A DNA stretch of 64,000 nt. It comes from Eupeodes corollae (Eukaryota > Arthropoda > Insecta > Diptera > Syrphidae). Position 1 is the stretch's first letter; each line of letters opens with the position of its first letter. Below are positions 1 to 10,538 of this stretch, piece after piece. The stretch spans positions 150,064,645 to 150,128,644 of the forward strand of contig NC_079147.1 of assembly GCF_945859685.1 (NCBI RefSeq). The letters are read 5' to 3'. The position numbers and the translations under genes are program-made. Under the pieces are notes generated by a model. That model did not search any database and had not been told where the DNA came from. It worked only from the letters and a program-made list of their open reading frames with translations.

Positions 1-158
1 AAGGTTGTGATTAAGCAGTTGTGCTAGTACCTCCCTATAACGCTCCCAGTTTGTATTCCGGTGATTTCGAAATCCCGTAGATGTATTTGCTACATCTTTG
101 AGCTCAAACTGAATGTATTTGTGGTCAGAGAAGGAATTCTCTTTTGAGACATGCCAGT
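1..158 (-). pseudogene. LINE endonuclease fragment (Jockey/R1 type)
   Basis: On the minus strand this stretch translates to the C-terminal part of an exonuclease-endonuclease-phosphatase domain of a non-LTR retrotransposon. It shows the motif SFSDHKYIQFEL, where SDH is the conserved catalytic Ser-Asp-His near the domain end, then RNHRNTNWERYREVL, typical of the start of the LINE linker. Such endonucleases nick target DNA to prime reverse transcription. The fragment is cut by the window edge on one side and by a mariner derivative on the other. Clade assignment (Jockey/R1-like) is from motif style only. Confidence 0.65.
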
Positions 159-860
159 CATTTCTTAAAAGCTAAAAAAAAAAACATAGTAATCAGAAAA
201 ACCCATAAAATCTTTATTTGAATCGATAGTACGGTCCATATAATTTATTATGGTCCAAATGGTCCATCCGCTGCAGGCCATTTTGGCAGTCCAACATTTC
301 AGCCGGTATCTCACGAATAAATGCTTTAATGTTGTCTTCCAATGCGATGCGGTGTTTTACGTTGCAGTAGGTCGTCAAGCTCAATTTTTGCACCAACTGT
401 ATTTTGAAAGGCATCACACCTAAATCCTTCCGCAAAATTTTCCATGTTGTTGAGTACTAGAGGCCCAATTGCTGGGAACGGCGACGAATCGACAATTGAT
501 GGTCATCATTAGCACTTGTAGATAAAGCTGCGATATTTTCTTCAGTTCGCATTCTATATAAGCGTGTTGGTCGTTCAATGTCCAACAATGTTAATTTGGT
601 GTGAAATTTAGTCGCAGTAGCCCAAATAGAAGCTTGAGTGGGTCGATCAAACTAACCATACAATGAAAGAAGCGCGCGATGAACTTTCTTAACAGGGCAC
701 GCATTTTGATAATAAAATTCAATAATTTGCAAGCGTTGTTCGTTTGTAAGAGGATTCATGGTTAAATTATAGACGAATTTGTCAGTGAAACAAAACATGA
801 AACGTGTGTCAGCGTTTAAACCAGAGTTGCCAAACAGATAATAGCTAAGAAATCACCCTT
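155..860 (-). mobile_element. rosa-like (DD41D) mariner deletion derivative
   Basis: A minus-strand remnant of the same transposase family as the element at 18277-19576. The start codon is at 757-759 and the N-terminus reads MNPLTNEQRLQIIEFYYQN. A stop follows soon after, then the helix-turn-helix part with IRRRSQQLGL and RKDLGVMPFKIQLVQKL. The sequence then jumps to ALEDNIKAFIREIPAEML near the C-terminus, so the whole catalytic core with the three acidic residues is deleted. The right end carries the terminal motif AAGGGTGATT (reading inward, ending at 860) beside a TA at 861-862. The left end is eroded and its exact position (about 150-172) is uncertain. It cannot encode active transposase. 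Confidence 0.8.
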
Positions 861-862
861 TA

Positions 863-1150
863 TATACGATCATACACACAGTTTATGATAGCACCGTCTC
901 CGGAATAACAGTGCAATATTCAATTAGCGTGTAACCCATTCAAAGAGAGTTCAGAGGTAGGTCGAACCCAAATTATGGAAATATATCCAGGAGGTTTTTT
1001 CACAAATGGTTCCTTATTTTTTGAAAATAAATGGAATGAGTGGATCGTTTTATAATTCGTTAAATAATAACAATAACAATTCTTAATATATACTTAAAAT
1101 CTAAAAACATAAACTGTTGGAAAATTTCAATTTGCAATTTATACTTTTTG
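863..1150. other. No recognised feature
   Basis: AT-rich sequence between the mariner derivative and RTE copy A. I see no open frame, repeat or RNA gene in it. It may be residual LINE sequence interrupted by the mariner, but no endonuclease motif can be read. Confidence 0.3.
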
Positions 1151-3303
1151 ATGTTCAAATGGTAGACATGTGCATTCAAGAGGACACAAGCGTCCACAGG
1201 TTTTTCTCAAAACCCACCTTTGTCTATCAACTCCTGCTATCACTTTCTACTATCACCTCCTCGTGGTGAACATCGGGTGCCTAGTACCTCAACTGGAGAT
1301 TGGGTTCTAACCTCAGTGGTAAGTTGGTGGGGGCAGCAAACGAGAGAGGGGGAGAGGTGTTTCCAATAAGGCACCTCTCCTTATCCAGACGGCAGCGGAG
1401 GAATTACCGAGATGGAATCAACGGTGGCTGATCAATTTCTCTGCGGAGCGAGACGTTCTAGTAGTTAGTACCTACGCAGTTCAAACATCTCAATATCCAC
1501 AAGGGGACATGGAAATCTCCTGATCAATCAACCGTCAACCAGATTAACCACATTGCGATCGACGCACGACACTTCTCCAGTATACAGGATATCCGAACAT
1601 TCCGAGGGGCCAACATTGACTCGGACCACTACCTCGTTGCAGCCAAGGTACGTCTACGGATATCCCGATCCAAGTCAAAACAAGGAAGAACTGTGAGAAG
1701 ATTCGACGTTAGACGGCTACAATCGCAGACCGACGAATGCCGGCAAGAGCATGCAGCGAAACAACAGGCACACAAAACGGCGCTGCACAAAAAGACTAGA
1801 GCTGCTCGGGAGCTCTACGAGCAGAAGAAGAGAGAGGAACACCGGCTTCTTAGAAAGGAAAAAAGAGATCATGAGAAGCACGCTATCGAGGAGATAGAGG
1901 GATGTCACAACAGGAATGATGCTCGTAAATTTTACCAAAAGTTAAAAAAAAAACCTCCCAAGGGTACCAGCCACAAACCGAAGCCTGTAAAGACGATCAG
2001 CGAAACATCGTAGTTTAACCGCTTAGAATTTATTGAAATATCACTTCTCCAAATTATATAACGGCGATAACGAACCGAATTCCGCTGTAAGGGAGATAGA
2101 ACCAATCAACCTCGGCGACGCAGATCAACAATTCCGCCTACCCGACCTTGATGAAGTGAAGATAGCTATATATAAACTTAAATCAAACAAAACTGCTGGA
2201 GCTGACGGCATTGCTGCCGAACTATTTAAAGCAGCAGGCGATGACTTGGTAGGGAGCATGCACCAACTCATCTGCAAAATATGGTCGGAAGAAAGCATTC
2301 CCGATGAATGGAATCTCAGCATAGTCTGCCCGATACAAAAGAAAGGAGACCCTCTAAATTGCGATAGCTACAGAGGCATCAATCTCCTTAACATTGCATA
2401 TAAGATCCTCTCTGCCGTATATGTGAACGTCTGAAGCCGTTCGTCAACAACCTGATTGGTCCTTATCAGCGTGGCTTCAGACCAGGAAAGTCCACTATCG
2501 ACGAAATATTCACACTTTGGCAGATCTTGGATAATACCCAGGAACTTCAAAAAAATACTCACCATCCCTTTTCGATTTTAAAGCAGCATATGACAGCATC
2601 TATAGGGAATATCTCTACAGAGAAATGTCTAGCTTTGGCATCCCTGTCAAACTTATTCGTTTGTGCAGAATGACGTTGGAGAATGCACACTGTTCTATGA
2701 AGGTCGGAAAATATCTCACCAATGTATTTGATGTCAAAATAGGACAAAAACGACAAGTGTTCAATGAGGGCAATCCCAACGATGTCGTTGGAGATTTTTT
2801 CTACCTAGGCACCGCTATAAACTCAGACAACGACATCAGCGCTGAAATCGAACGCAGAATAACTCTTGCAAATCGCTGTTTCCGTGGACTTAGAAGGCAC
2901 TTGAGTAGTAAAGTACTCTCTCGAGCATATAAAATTTAAATCCAGAAGACGCTCATCATCCCGGTTCTAATTTGTGACCTGGACCCTGTTAAAGAAAGAT
3001 AAGAGCGTCTTAGGATGCCTCGGCAGAAAAATGCTTAGGATGATTTTTGGTCCCGTCTGCATAGACGGAGAATGTAGGAGAAGATATAACAATGAATAGT
3101 ACGGGCTGTACAGCGACACTGACCTAGTTAACAGAATTAAAGTCCGACGGGTTAGATTGCTAGGTCATGAAAAGCGAATGGACATCAACACTCCAGCCCG
3201 GAAGGTCTTCAAATCCAATCCCGTGGGACGGCGCAGTAGAGGAAGACCGCGAATCAGATAGCGCACGCAGGTGGGTGAAGACCTCAACCATCTTGGCGTC
3301 GAA
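1151..3303 (+). mobile_element. RTE-like LINE copy A, internally deleted
   Basis: A damaged endonuclease/reverse-transcriptase LINE. It begins with the family 5' leader (GTTCAAATGGTAGACATG, shared with copies D and J). It then jumps to the end of the endonuclease (INFSAERDVL near 1434; IDARHF and GANIDSDHYLVAAKV at 1558-1650), the basic linker (RAARELYEQKKREEHRLL at 1795-1850) and the RT (KTAGADGIAAELFKAA at about 2190-2237; SYRGINLLNIAYKILSAV at 2365-2420). A deletion after GATGTCAAAA near 2740 removes the YADD catalytic block. What follows is FFYLGTAINSDNDISAEIE and the C-terminal finger region (GRRSRGRPRIR near 3225). RTE clade is inferred from endonuclease-RT style, lack of an ORF1, and the family's short tandem-repeat 3' tails. 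Confidence 0.8.
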
Positions 3304-4225
3304 ACGTTCGTACGATCGTACGTTTGCGACGTTTTTTCGTCGTCCATAGCTCAAGATCCAGAAGCGATAACGACTTCAAATAAATGGTTTTATACAGATG
3401 ATAAAATGCAGAAAGGGCTCTCAAAGAATTGTGTTTTTTGACCATAGCAGTTTAAAAAAAAGTTGAACATTTTTGTTAACCCTAAATATCTCACGAACCA
3501 AAAACGCTAGAGACTTGAATTAAATTTTATACAATATATTGTAACGTGATACCAAACAAGTATATTTTTAGAAAAAATCAAACAATTCTCAAAGTTGGTA
3601 AAAACTCCAAATTGACCCAAACATCAAAATATCAAAACTTTTAGATTATGGCTTCCAACTTATTTTACCTATAAGAAATATTATTTTCACAATCGATAAA
3701 ATTTTGATAAAAATCGAATTAACAGATTCTTAAAAATAATGAAAACCAACAAAAAATTAATAAAAGTTATTAAAAATTGGTTTTCTACTCATATAACTTT
3801 TCAAAACTTTGATATATTGGCTTTAAACTAATTTGAGTACCATTTTGAGAAAAATCTAATTGACAGTTTAAAAAAAAATAAAAACCTAAAACAAAAGTAG
3901 GTAAAAACTAATTTTCGACTCAAAAATTTGAAATTTTGGCTTCAATCTAATTTTTACTGATGAGAAATATTGTTTTAAACATTCTATTACTTTTTGCGAA
4001 AAATCGAATTGGAAGTTTTTTAATAAAAAATAAAAACCTAAAAAAAACAATTTCTAGAAGTTCTTAAATTAAATTAGACTCAAATGTCTTTTCAAAATTT
4101 AAAAATATTGGTTTCAAACTAATTTGATCTCACATAAAATATTGTTTTCGAATTTCAGTGAATTTTTGATAAAAATCCAAAAGTCCTTTTTTTATTAAAA
4201 ATAAAAAAATAAAATCTTCAAAAAA
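3304..4225 (+). repeat. AT-rich array element, left arm
   Basis: This starts inside the end module (TTCGTACGATCGTACG, then GTCGTCCATAGCTCAAGA and the CCATAGCAGTTT block at 3443) and continues into degenerate tandem units containing GACTCAAAT-type and TTTTCAAAA-type blocks (about 3786, 3916 and 4077). It is the same family as 51352-55250, in module-to-array orientation. It abuts the broken 3' end of RTE copy A with no intervening sequence. The sequence around 3520-3560 preserves the uninterrupted version of the Helitron insertion site found at 51743/53711. Confidence 0.75.
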
Positions 4226-6459
4226 GGATCAGTACTTTTTATTTGTAGTTCTTATTTGTTGTTTGTAAAAAAGAGGTAAGTGAGTCCTACGACTTCTTTT
4301 AGCAATTTAAAAAAAAGTTGTTGCATTTATCCCTTTTAACCAAAAAGAGTGCTAAGTCCGAAACTAAATGTCTTAGAGATATTCTGATAAGACCGAAATC
4401 TAAGTTTGCATTAACTGAACCATTTTGGCTAAACAAAATATGAATACCATTGTTGTCGTGGCTTATGTTGTGACTCAAAAGGCTCTAAAGTTACGAGTAT
4501 TCGGCGTGTAACTGTAGAATTTTCAAATACTTTCGTTTGCCATAATTATTGGTTGTATCTAAAGCCGTCACTCATTGCTTCTTTCGTTAAAACCTATGTC
4601 GTTTTTGGGACCTATGGTTCAAAACTTGCGCAATGCATCCCTACGGTACATCTCCCTTACCTATCTACATATATGAATGATACAAAATGGTAACAAGCAG
4701 TGCGTCGAATATTTTTCATTTACATATTTATGTTTATAATAAACATCCCTACCAACTTACATATGTTGGAAATACGTAATATGAATGACTGTATGTACGA
4801 GTAAATAGCTGTATGATTTTATCTTTTGTATAGTTTTGTTTTTGTTGTTTTTATATTGCTTGCAGTTACTGTATGATGTTTGGTGAGCTGGGTTTTTGCT
4901 GAAAGCTCTAGATACTATAAAGGTACCTAGGTATTTCTCTTTTGCGGCAATCATAAATCGTGGTAAAATATTGCACGCCATTAAGAAGGCGTATAGCAGG
5001 GGTTGGAATCGGTGAATGATAGGCGAATCAATGACAGCACCAGAAGGATAAACAAAGACCGGCAAAATAAAAATGCAATTAAAATAAAAGCAAATCACTA
5101 TACTGGTGGTATCTTTGACTTTTTCCTGTGTTTTCCTTTTTTTATTTTGGTTCAGTTCATTCCCGTAAGGCCAATTGGGGGAGAACGGGAGACTAACGTA
5201 ATCGTTTAAACCCTTATTATTTACCCAGCTATTGCGTGTGCATGGGGTATAGTAGTTGTTTCATTTGTTTGTAGGTCATGCATATGTCGTGAATTGCGAC
5301 AACATCTCATTTATTCATCAGAAATGGGGTTGAAAAGTTAAAGCTATTCGTTCTTACGCGGAGCTGCACAGCGTGGCAGTCGTCCTAGCAGAAAATCTCT
5401 GCAGATAAACACTTCATATTCCCTTCAAGTTCAGATTTTGAAAACCCGGGATCGGGAGTGATAAGGCCGAATTGGTGAATTGGCGAATCATGTTGTGGTT
5501 GCGGATATGCTCACAGCCCACAACTAGTGTCCTTTCAGATTGTGACGTTTATTGTGGTGTTGACATTTTCTAGAATACCAGTGAAACTTCATCTCTCTGC
5601 TATAGGTCTTCGCAGCCTTCATCGTCAGCTTTTAAATTATTTCGTTTTTTCATGCGAAATCATGTCCTTGATAATGAATTTTCGTCGTTTGTTTGCTCAA
5701 GGTGTGGAGTAGAATAAAAGAATAATCAATATTTGAACATCTGAGACAGAGTGATTATTGTGGGTGTGCTTTAACAATTGCTGGCTGGAGGTGATAATCG
5801 GATTTAAGTGTTCAGATTTTCGAATTTCTTATTTGCTTATAGGTAAATACAAAAGAGGTGGTGTAGGTATAACGGTAAGGGATGTCTATGGTAGGTATAA
5901 ATCTACCTTGCTATTATTTCCATCAAATTAAGTAGGTATTGCCCGAATGGATTTCATCTTCTTAGTTATTCTTGATTGGTTTGAGCAGGTGAAAGTGATT
6001 ATAGTCGTTTGTTTTCACAAAGTTCGAGCTTTTATTCAGACGAAGATTGGAGAATGGAACTCGCCTCGTTCAGCAAACAATGAAATAATGAGAGCACTTT
6101 ATTAAATAAATCACTTGTAGAAAATATTTTATCTCAAGGATTTTATTGAAATAAGTATTAAATACGGGTAGGTGATATACATATACCAGTTGAATATTAA
6201 ATTCTTAAAAAAATATTAAAAATTCAATATTTTATGACAGGATAAATTTTCTTTTTAAATAAAAAAAAAACCTTTTTTAAATAACCAATTTAAATATTAA
6301 AAAAATAGGCAGCTATGCAACCTACACCAGAGTATATCTAATAATTATTATACAAAATCTGGATTTTACAAAGCAGAATTACAAAAAACGGCATTTTGAA
6401 ATCGGGATATTAAGGAACGTGGATATAAAAAACGGGATATCGAACCCAACCCCACCAAT
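4226..6459. other. Unrecognised sequence between inverted arms
   Basis: About 2.2 kb with no recognised gene. A 113-codon minus-strand open frame at 4757-5098 starts MICFYFNCIFILPVF and has no recognisable domain; it is likely a chance frame. The stretch lies between two oppositely oriented arms of the array repeat, so it could be the interior of a large foldback element or simply flanking DNA between two insertions. Confidence 0.35.
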
Positions 6460-7058
6460 TTTCACCAATTTTGCGAACTATTTTTAATGAAAAACGGACT
6501 TATAGGTTCTTTTAAAAAAATTAATGAATATAGAAAAAAGACCACCATTTTTTGAATTTAGAAAAGGTTTTGAGTCCAAAATCAAAGTTTAACAACTTTT
6601 AGTAATGTTTTTTTTTAGGTTTTTATTTTTTGTAAAAAAAACTGTCAGTTCGATTTTTTTCAAAATTTAATTGAATGTTGAAAACAATATTTCTTATAAG
6701 ATAAATTAACTTTGAAGATTTTTACTTTTGAAAGTTTTTTTTTTAATTTTTGAAAAGTAATTTTAGTCGAAAATTAGTTTTTACCTACTTTTGTGTTAGG
6801 TCTTTAATTTTTTTTAAACTGTCAATTAGATTTTTCTCAAAATGGTACTCAAATTAGTTTAAAGCCAATATCTCAAAGTTTTGAAAAGTTATTTGAGTAG
6901 AAAACCAATTTTTACTGCCTTTTATTAATTTTTTATTTGGTTTACATTTTTTGTAAGAATCTATCAATTCGGTTTTTCTCAAAATTTTTTCGATTGTGAA
7001 AATTATTGGTTTGTGAGATATTTAGGGTTAACAAAAATGTTTAACTTTTTTTTTTAAA
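6460..7058 (-). repeat. AT-rich array element, right arm (inverted)
   Basis: Degenerate tandem AT-rich units in the opposite orientation to 3304-4225 (blocks such as AAACTGTCAATTAGATTTTT and TTATTTGAGTAGAAAACC). The arm ends at GATATTTAGGGTTAACAAAA near 7017-7036, the reverse complement of the module found after the CCATAGCAGTTT block. It breaks directly into the 3' part of RTE copy B at about 7060. Confidence 0.75.
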
Positions 7059-8668
7059 AGACCTTCCGGGCTGGAGCGTTGATTTCCATGAGCTCTACAT
7101 GTCCTAGCCATCTAAGCCGTCGGACTTTAATTCTGTTAACTAGGTCAATGTCGCTGAACAGCAAATACTGTTCATCGTTATGTCTTCTCCTTCATTCTCC
7201 GTCTATGCCTTCTTAGTCCAAAGAAGCTGCGATTTACAAGAGTTATTCTTTGTTGGACATCGTTGTTCAATGTCCTTTTTTGATAAGAGCATAAACTTGG
7301 TCTTGCCCTAATTGACCGCTTCTTCGCTTCCGTCGCAATGCTCAAAAACGCTCCACTGACATCACGCTTTGATCTTCCAATTATGTGAATATCATCTGCG
7401 TATCCGAGTATTTGGATGGACCTTTGGAAGATTGTGCCTCTAGTGTCGATAGTTGAGTTTTGCACAATTCTTTCCAGAGCGATTTTGAAGAAGTCGCATG
7501 ACAGTGCATCGCCTTTTTTAAAACCTTTTTTGACATCAAATGCATCGGTAAGATCTCTTCCGACCTTGATAGAGCAGCGTGCATAGTCCATCATCATTCT
7601 GCACAAACGGATAAGTTTGACAAGGAGGCCAAAACTAGACATTGCTTTGTAAAGCTCTTCCCTATACATGCTGTCATACGCGGCCTTAAAATCAATAAAG
7701 AGATGGTGGGTATCGATTTGAAGTTTTTTTTCAAGATCTCCCATAGTGTGAATATTTGATCTGGTCTGAAGCCACACTGATAAGGTTGTTGAAGAAATCC
7801 ATTAGACGTTCACATAATACGGCAGAGTGGATCTTACATGCAATGTTAAGAAGACTAATGACTGATGTAGCTGGCGCAATTAAGAAGGTCTCCTTTCTTA
7901 TATATCGGGCACACTATGCTGAGTGGAAACTCATGGGGCATGCTTTCTTCCGACCATATTTTGCAGATAAATTGGTGCATGCTCCCTACCAAGTCATTAC
8001 CTACTGCTTTGAATAATACGGCAGCGATGCTGCCAGCTCCAGCAGCTTTGTTTGACTTAAGTTTAGATGTAGCTATCTTCACTTCGTCAAGTTCTGGGAG
8101 GCGGAATTGTTGATCTGCCCAGTTTGAGTGGTTCTACCTCCCTTACAGTGGAATTCGGTTCGTCATCGTCGTTATATTCTTTGGAGAAGTGGTCTTTCCA
8201 TATTCTCAACATAGACTGGGGTTCTACTACGATGTTCCTCTGATCGTCTTTACAGGCTTCGGTTCGTGGCTGGTACCCTTGGGAGGTTGTTTTTAACTTT
8301 TGTTAAAATTTACGAACCTCATTCTTGTTGTGACATCCCTTATCTCCTCGATCGCGCGCTTCTCATGCTCTATTTTTTTCCATCTAAGAAGCCGGTGTTC
8401 CTATCTCCTCTTCTGCTCGTTGAACTCGAGAGCAGCTCTTGTCCTTTAGTGCAGCGCCGGCCGTTTTGTATGCCTGTTGTTTCGCTGTGTGTGATTGTCG
8501 GCATTCGTCGTCAAACCAGGGGTTTCAATGTTGTGGCCGTGTGAAACCTAGCATTTCAGAGGCGGCATCTCTGATGGCTGCAAGGCAATGTTGCCACTGG
8601 TTTTCAGTGCAGGCAGCATATGACTGCTTAAGATGTTATTAGAGATTCGATCAGAAAAGGACATGACA
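7059..8668 (-). mobile_element. RTE-like LINE copy B, truncated both ends
   Basis: Minus-strand LINE of the same subfamily as copies A, C and G. Reading 5' to 3' on the minus strand: the linker region (about 8640-8290), then RT with AAGAGSIAAVLFKAVGNDLV (near 8045-7985), LFIDFKAAYDSMYREELYKA (7710-7650), and the palm motif LGYADDIHIIGRSKRD (7410-7360), so the YADD catalytic aspartates survive. Frameshifts separate the pieces. The 3' end stops in the C-terminal region (NAPARKV-equivalent) where it joins the array arm. The endonuclease is missing. A SINE lies immediately upstream. Confidence 0.8.
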
Positions 8669-8683
8669 ATCCTGACAAAGTTA

Positions 8684-8986
8684 AATAAATAAATTATGTG
8701 GCGCAACAGTCCGTTTCAGAACTAGGGCCTAGTGACTGACAACTTTTTAACCATTCCTGTGTGAGAGTACTGTTGTCAGGGATGGAAGGGACCTACAGTT
8801 TTAAGCCGAAACCGAACGGCAAATTTGAGAAAGCACTTTTCACGACAAGAATTACTCTTGGAGAATTTGTCAATTCCTCGCAATAGGCAGTACCCGTGAA
8901 AAAAACTTTAGATGGCATAGGCAGGGATCGAACCAAAGACCTTTCGCATAACTGTCCATCGCACTAACCATCATTTCACGGGTTTT
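8684..8986 (-). mobile_element. tRNA-derived SINE, copy 1
   Basis: On the minus strand this short element starts with a tRNA-like head containing an A-box-like TGGTTAGTGCGATGG and a B box GGTTCGATCCC, the internal RNA polymerase III promoter. A body ending GTCACTAGGCCCTAGTTC and an ATTTATTTATT tail follow. It is flanked by direct repeats CCTGACAAAGTTA at 8671-8683 and 8987-8999; the match extends to 22 of 23 bases if the AT tail is included. That is the target-site duplication expected from LINE-driven retrotransposition. Related copies are at 15901, 30643 and 60936. Confidence 0.85.
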
Positions 8987-9009
8987 CCTGACAAAGTTAG
9001 ATAAATAAA

Positions 9010-9899
9010 AATAGGTATGACAAACATGCTCTTTTTTATAAATAATACTTCATTAAGAATCTGTATTTCAGAAGTATTCATATCAATGTCAAAAACGATT
9101 CCCTACAAAAACCAAGAATATTTTTCTCGAGAAAAAAGAACAAGCAACTTAAAACATAAAACATTTAAAATTCAAAGAAGCATCTCTGGTTTTATAAAAA
9201 AGCAATTTAAGATTCTTCCGAGGAAAAAATAATAAAGAAACTAAAAAAAAGTACAAGATAAAATGTGCCAATTAATCCTTTCGTTTTTCCTACTAATTAA
9301 AAGGTTTTTATTGATTGTTTGTAAAAGGGGTTCAATACACTTTTTGGGAGAATATGTTAAAAAATGCCTTTGAACTATTTAAATTAATTAAAGGTTATGT
9401 TTTCAGAAAGTCGGTTTCTTACTTTATATATTAACAGCCAAATTAATAAACGAGGAATATCGAAGGGTTAGGTCTAATTCCATGGAATAAGATCAAAATA
9501 TTAATAATAAAATAAAATTCCCACTAAGTGACATTTACTAACGAAGCAATGAGATCCAAATGTCTCAAATTTATTCTGAAATAAAAATAGTAAGTGATTA
9601 TTTAGCTTTGTTTTAATTATGTGTGCTGAATTTGTCGATTTTACCAGTTGCACTTATTGGACAACAAGCTAAAAAACGACAGAAAAAGAATAATGTACAA
9701 AACCAGGTATGATCCAGCGCAAGAGCTAATCGAGGAAGGTTTCAGGAATAAATATAGGTTTTTGAGGTTGTTGAAGATGACCTAAATGGGGACACAAGAG
9801 TTGGACAGAAAATAGACAAAATACACACAGTTGAAACAGGATAAATATTTTGACAGAAATATATAAAGAAGAGAGTTCCTAGGTTTGGTTACAGATTAT
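9010..9899. other. No recognised feature
   Basis: AT-rich sequence with one short frame (9017-9232) of no recognisable similarity. I see no repeat, RNA gene or conserved exon. Confidence 0.3.
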
Positions 9900-10290
9900 C
9901 AGTTGTCAGTGAACTTTCGTTGGGGAAGGTCCCCCTGTGTTGTGCGTCCGTTGCGCATGCGCGTCTTGTTCGAGTCTAGTGCCTATCGTGATATCTGTCT
10001 AATTGTTTTCCCTTAAAACTTAATGTTAACATAAAAAAAAATTTAAATAAAACAAATAATCAAAAAACAAAACGAAACAAAAAAAAATAGCAAACAAAAT
10101 ATTAAAAGTGATAAACAAAAAAAAAAAACAATAAATCACGCCACACCAAATGAATTACAATAAAACAAAAACAACAATCAACCAACAAAAAAATAATACA
10201 TATCATGTTAAGCCAACTCAGCATAGCGATAGCACAGTGAGTACCATCCTTCACTTTCCCCCTTCTCTCGTACAGTCGCATGGCTTAGCA

Positions 10291-10338
10291 TGTGTATCAA
10301 ATTGCATTGTGTTTAATTACTAATGCAATTGATACACA
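10291..10338. repeat. Near-perfect hairpin in LINE 5' leader
   Basis: TGTGTATCAAATTGCATT is followed, after a 13-base spacer, by AATGCAATTGATACACA, its reverse complement less one T. A third, direct variant (GTGTATCGAATTGCATT) lies at about 10447. The hairpin sits between the putative promoter and the start codon of the LINE ORF. Confidence 0.7.
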
Positions 10339-10538
10339 GCTACGTCATTGTTGATAGCAGATTGTTGACAACAAAAATTTTACTGTTTTGTACTAACAGG
10401 GCCGGATTTGATTCTTGTCACTACTAAGGCATAACACTAGTAGTGGCGTGTATCGAATTGCATTCTGTGGTTCAACTCAGTAATATTTTTCTTAAAGTCT
10501 TCGTCTGTTTTGGTTTTTGTTATTCTTTTATATTTGCA

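Noticed and set aside
3304..4225. CRISPR array, from regularly spaced repeats
   Set aside because: Repeats are long, AT-rich and degenerate, without uniform spacers or cas genes, in an animal genome full of retroelements.
4757..5098. 113-codon minus-strand frame as a gene
   Set aside because: No recognisable domain, low-complexity AT-rich composition, overlapped by another frame on the opposite strand.
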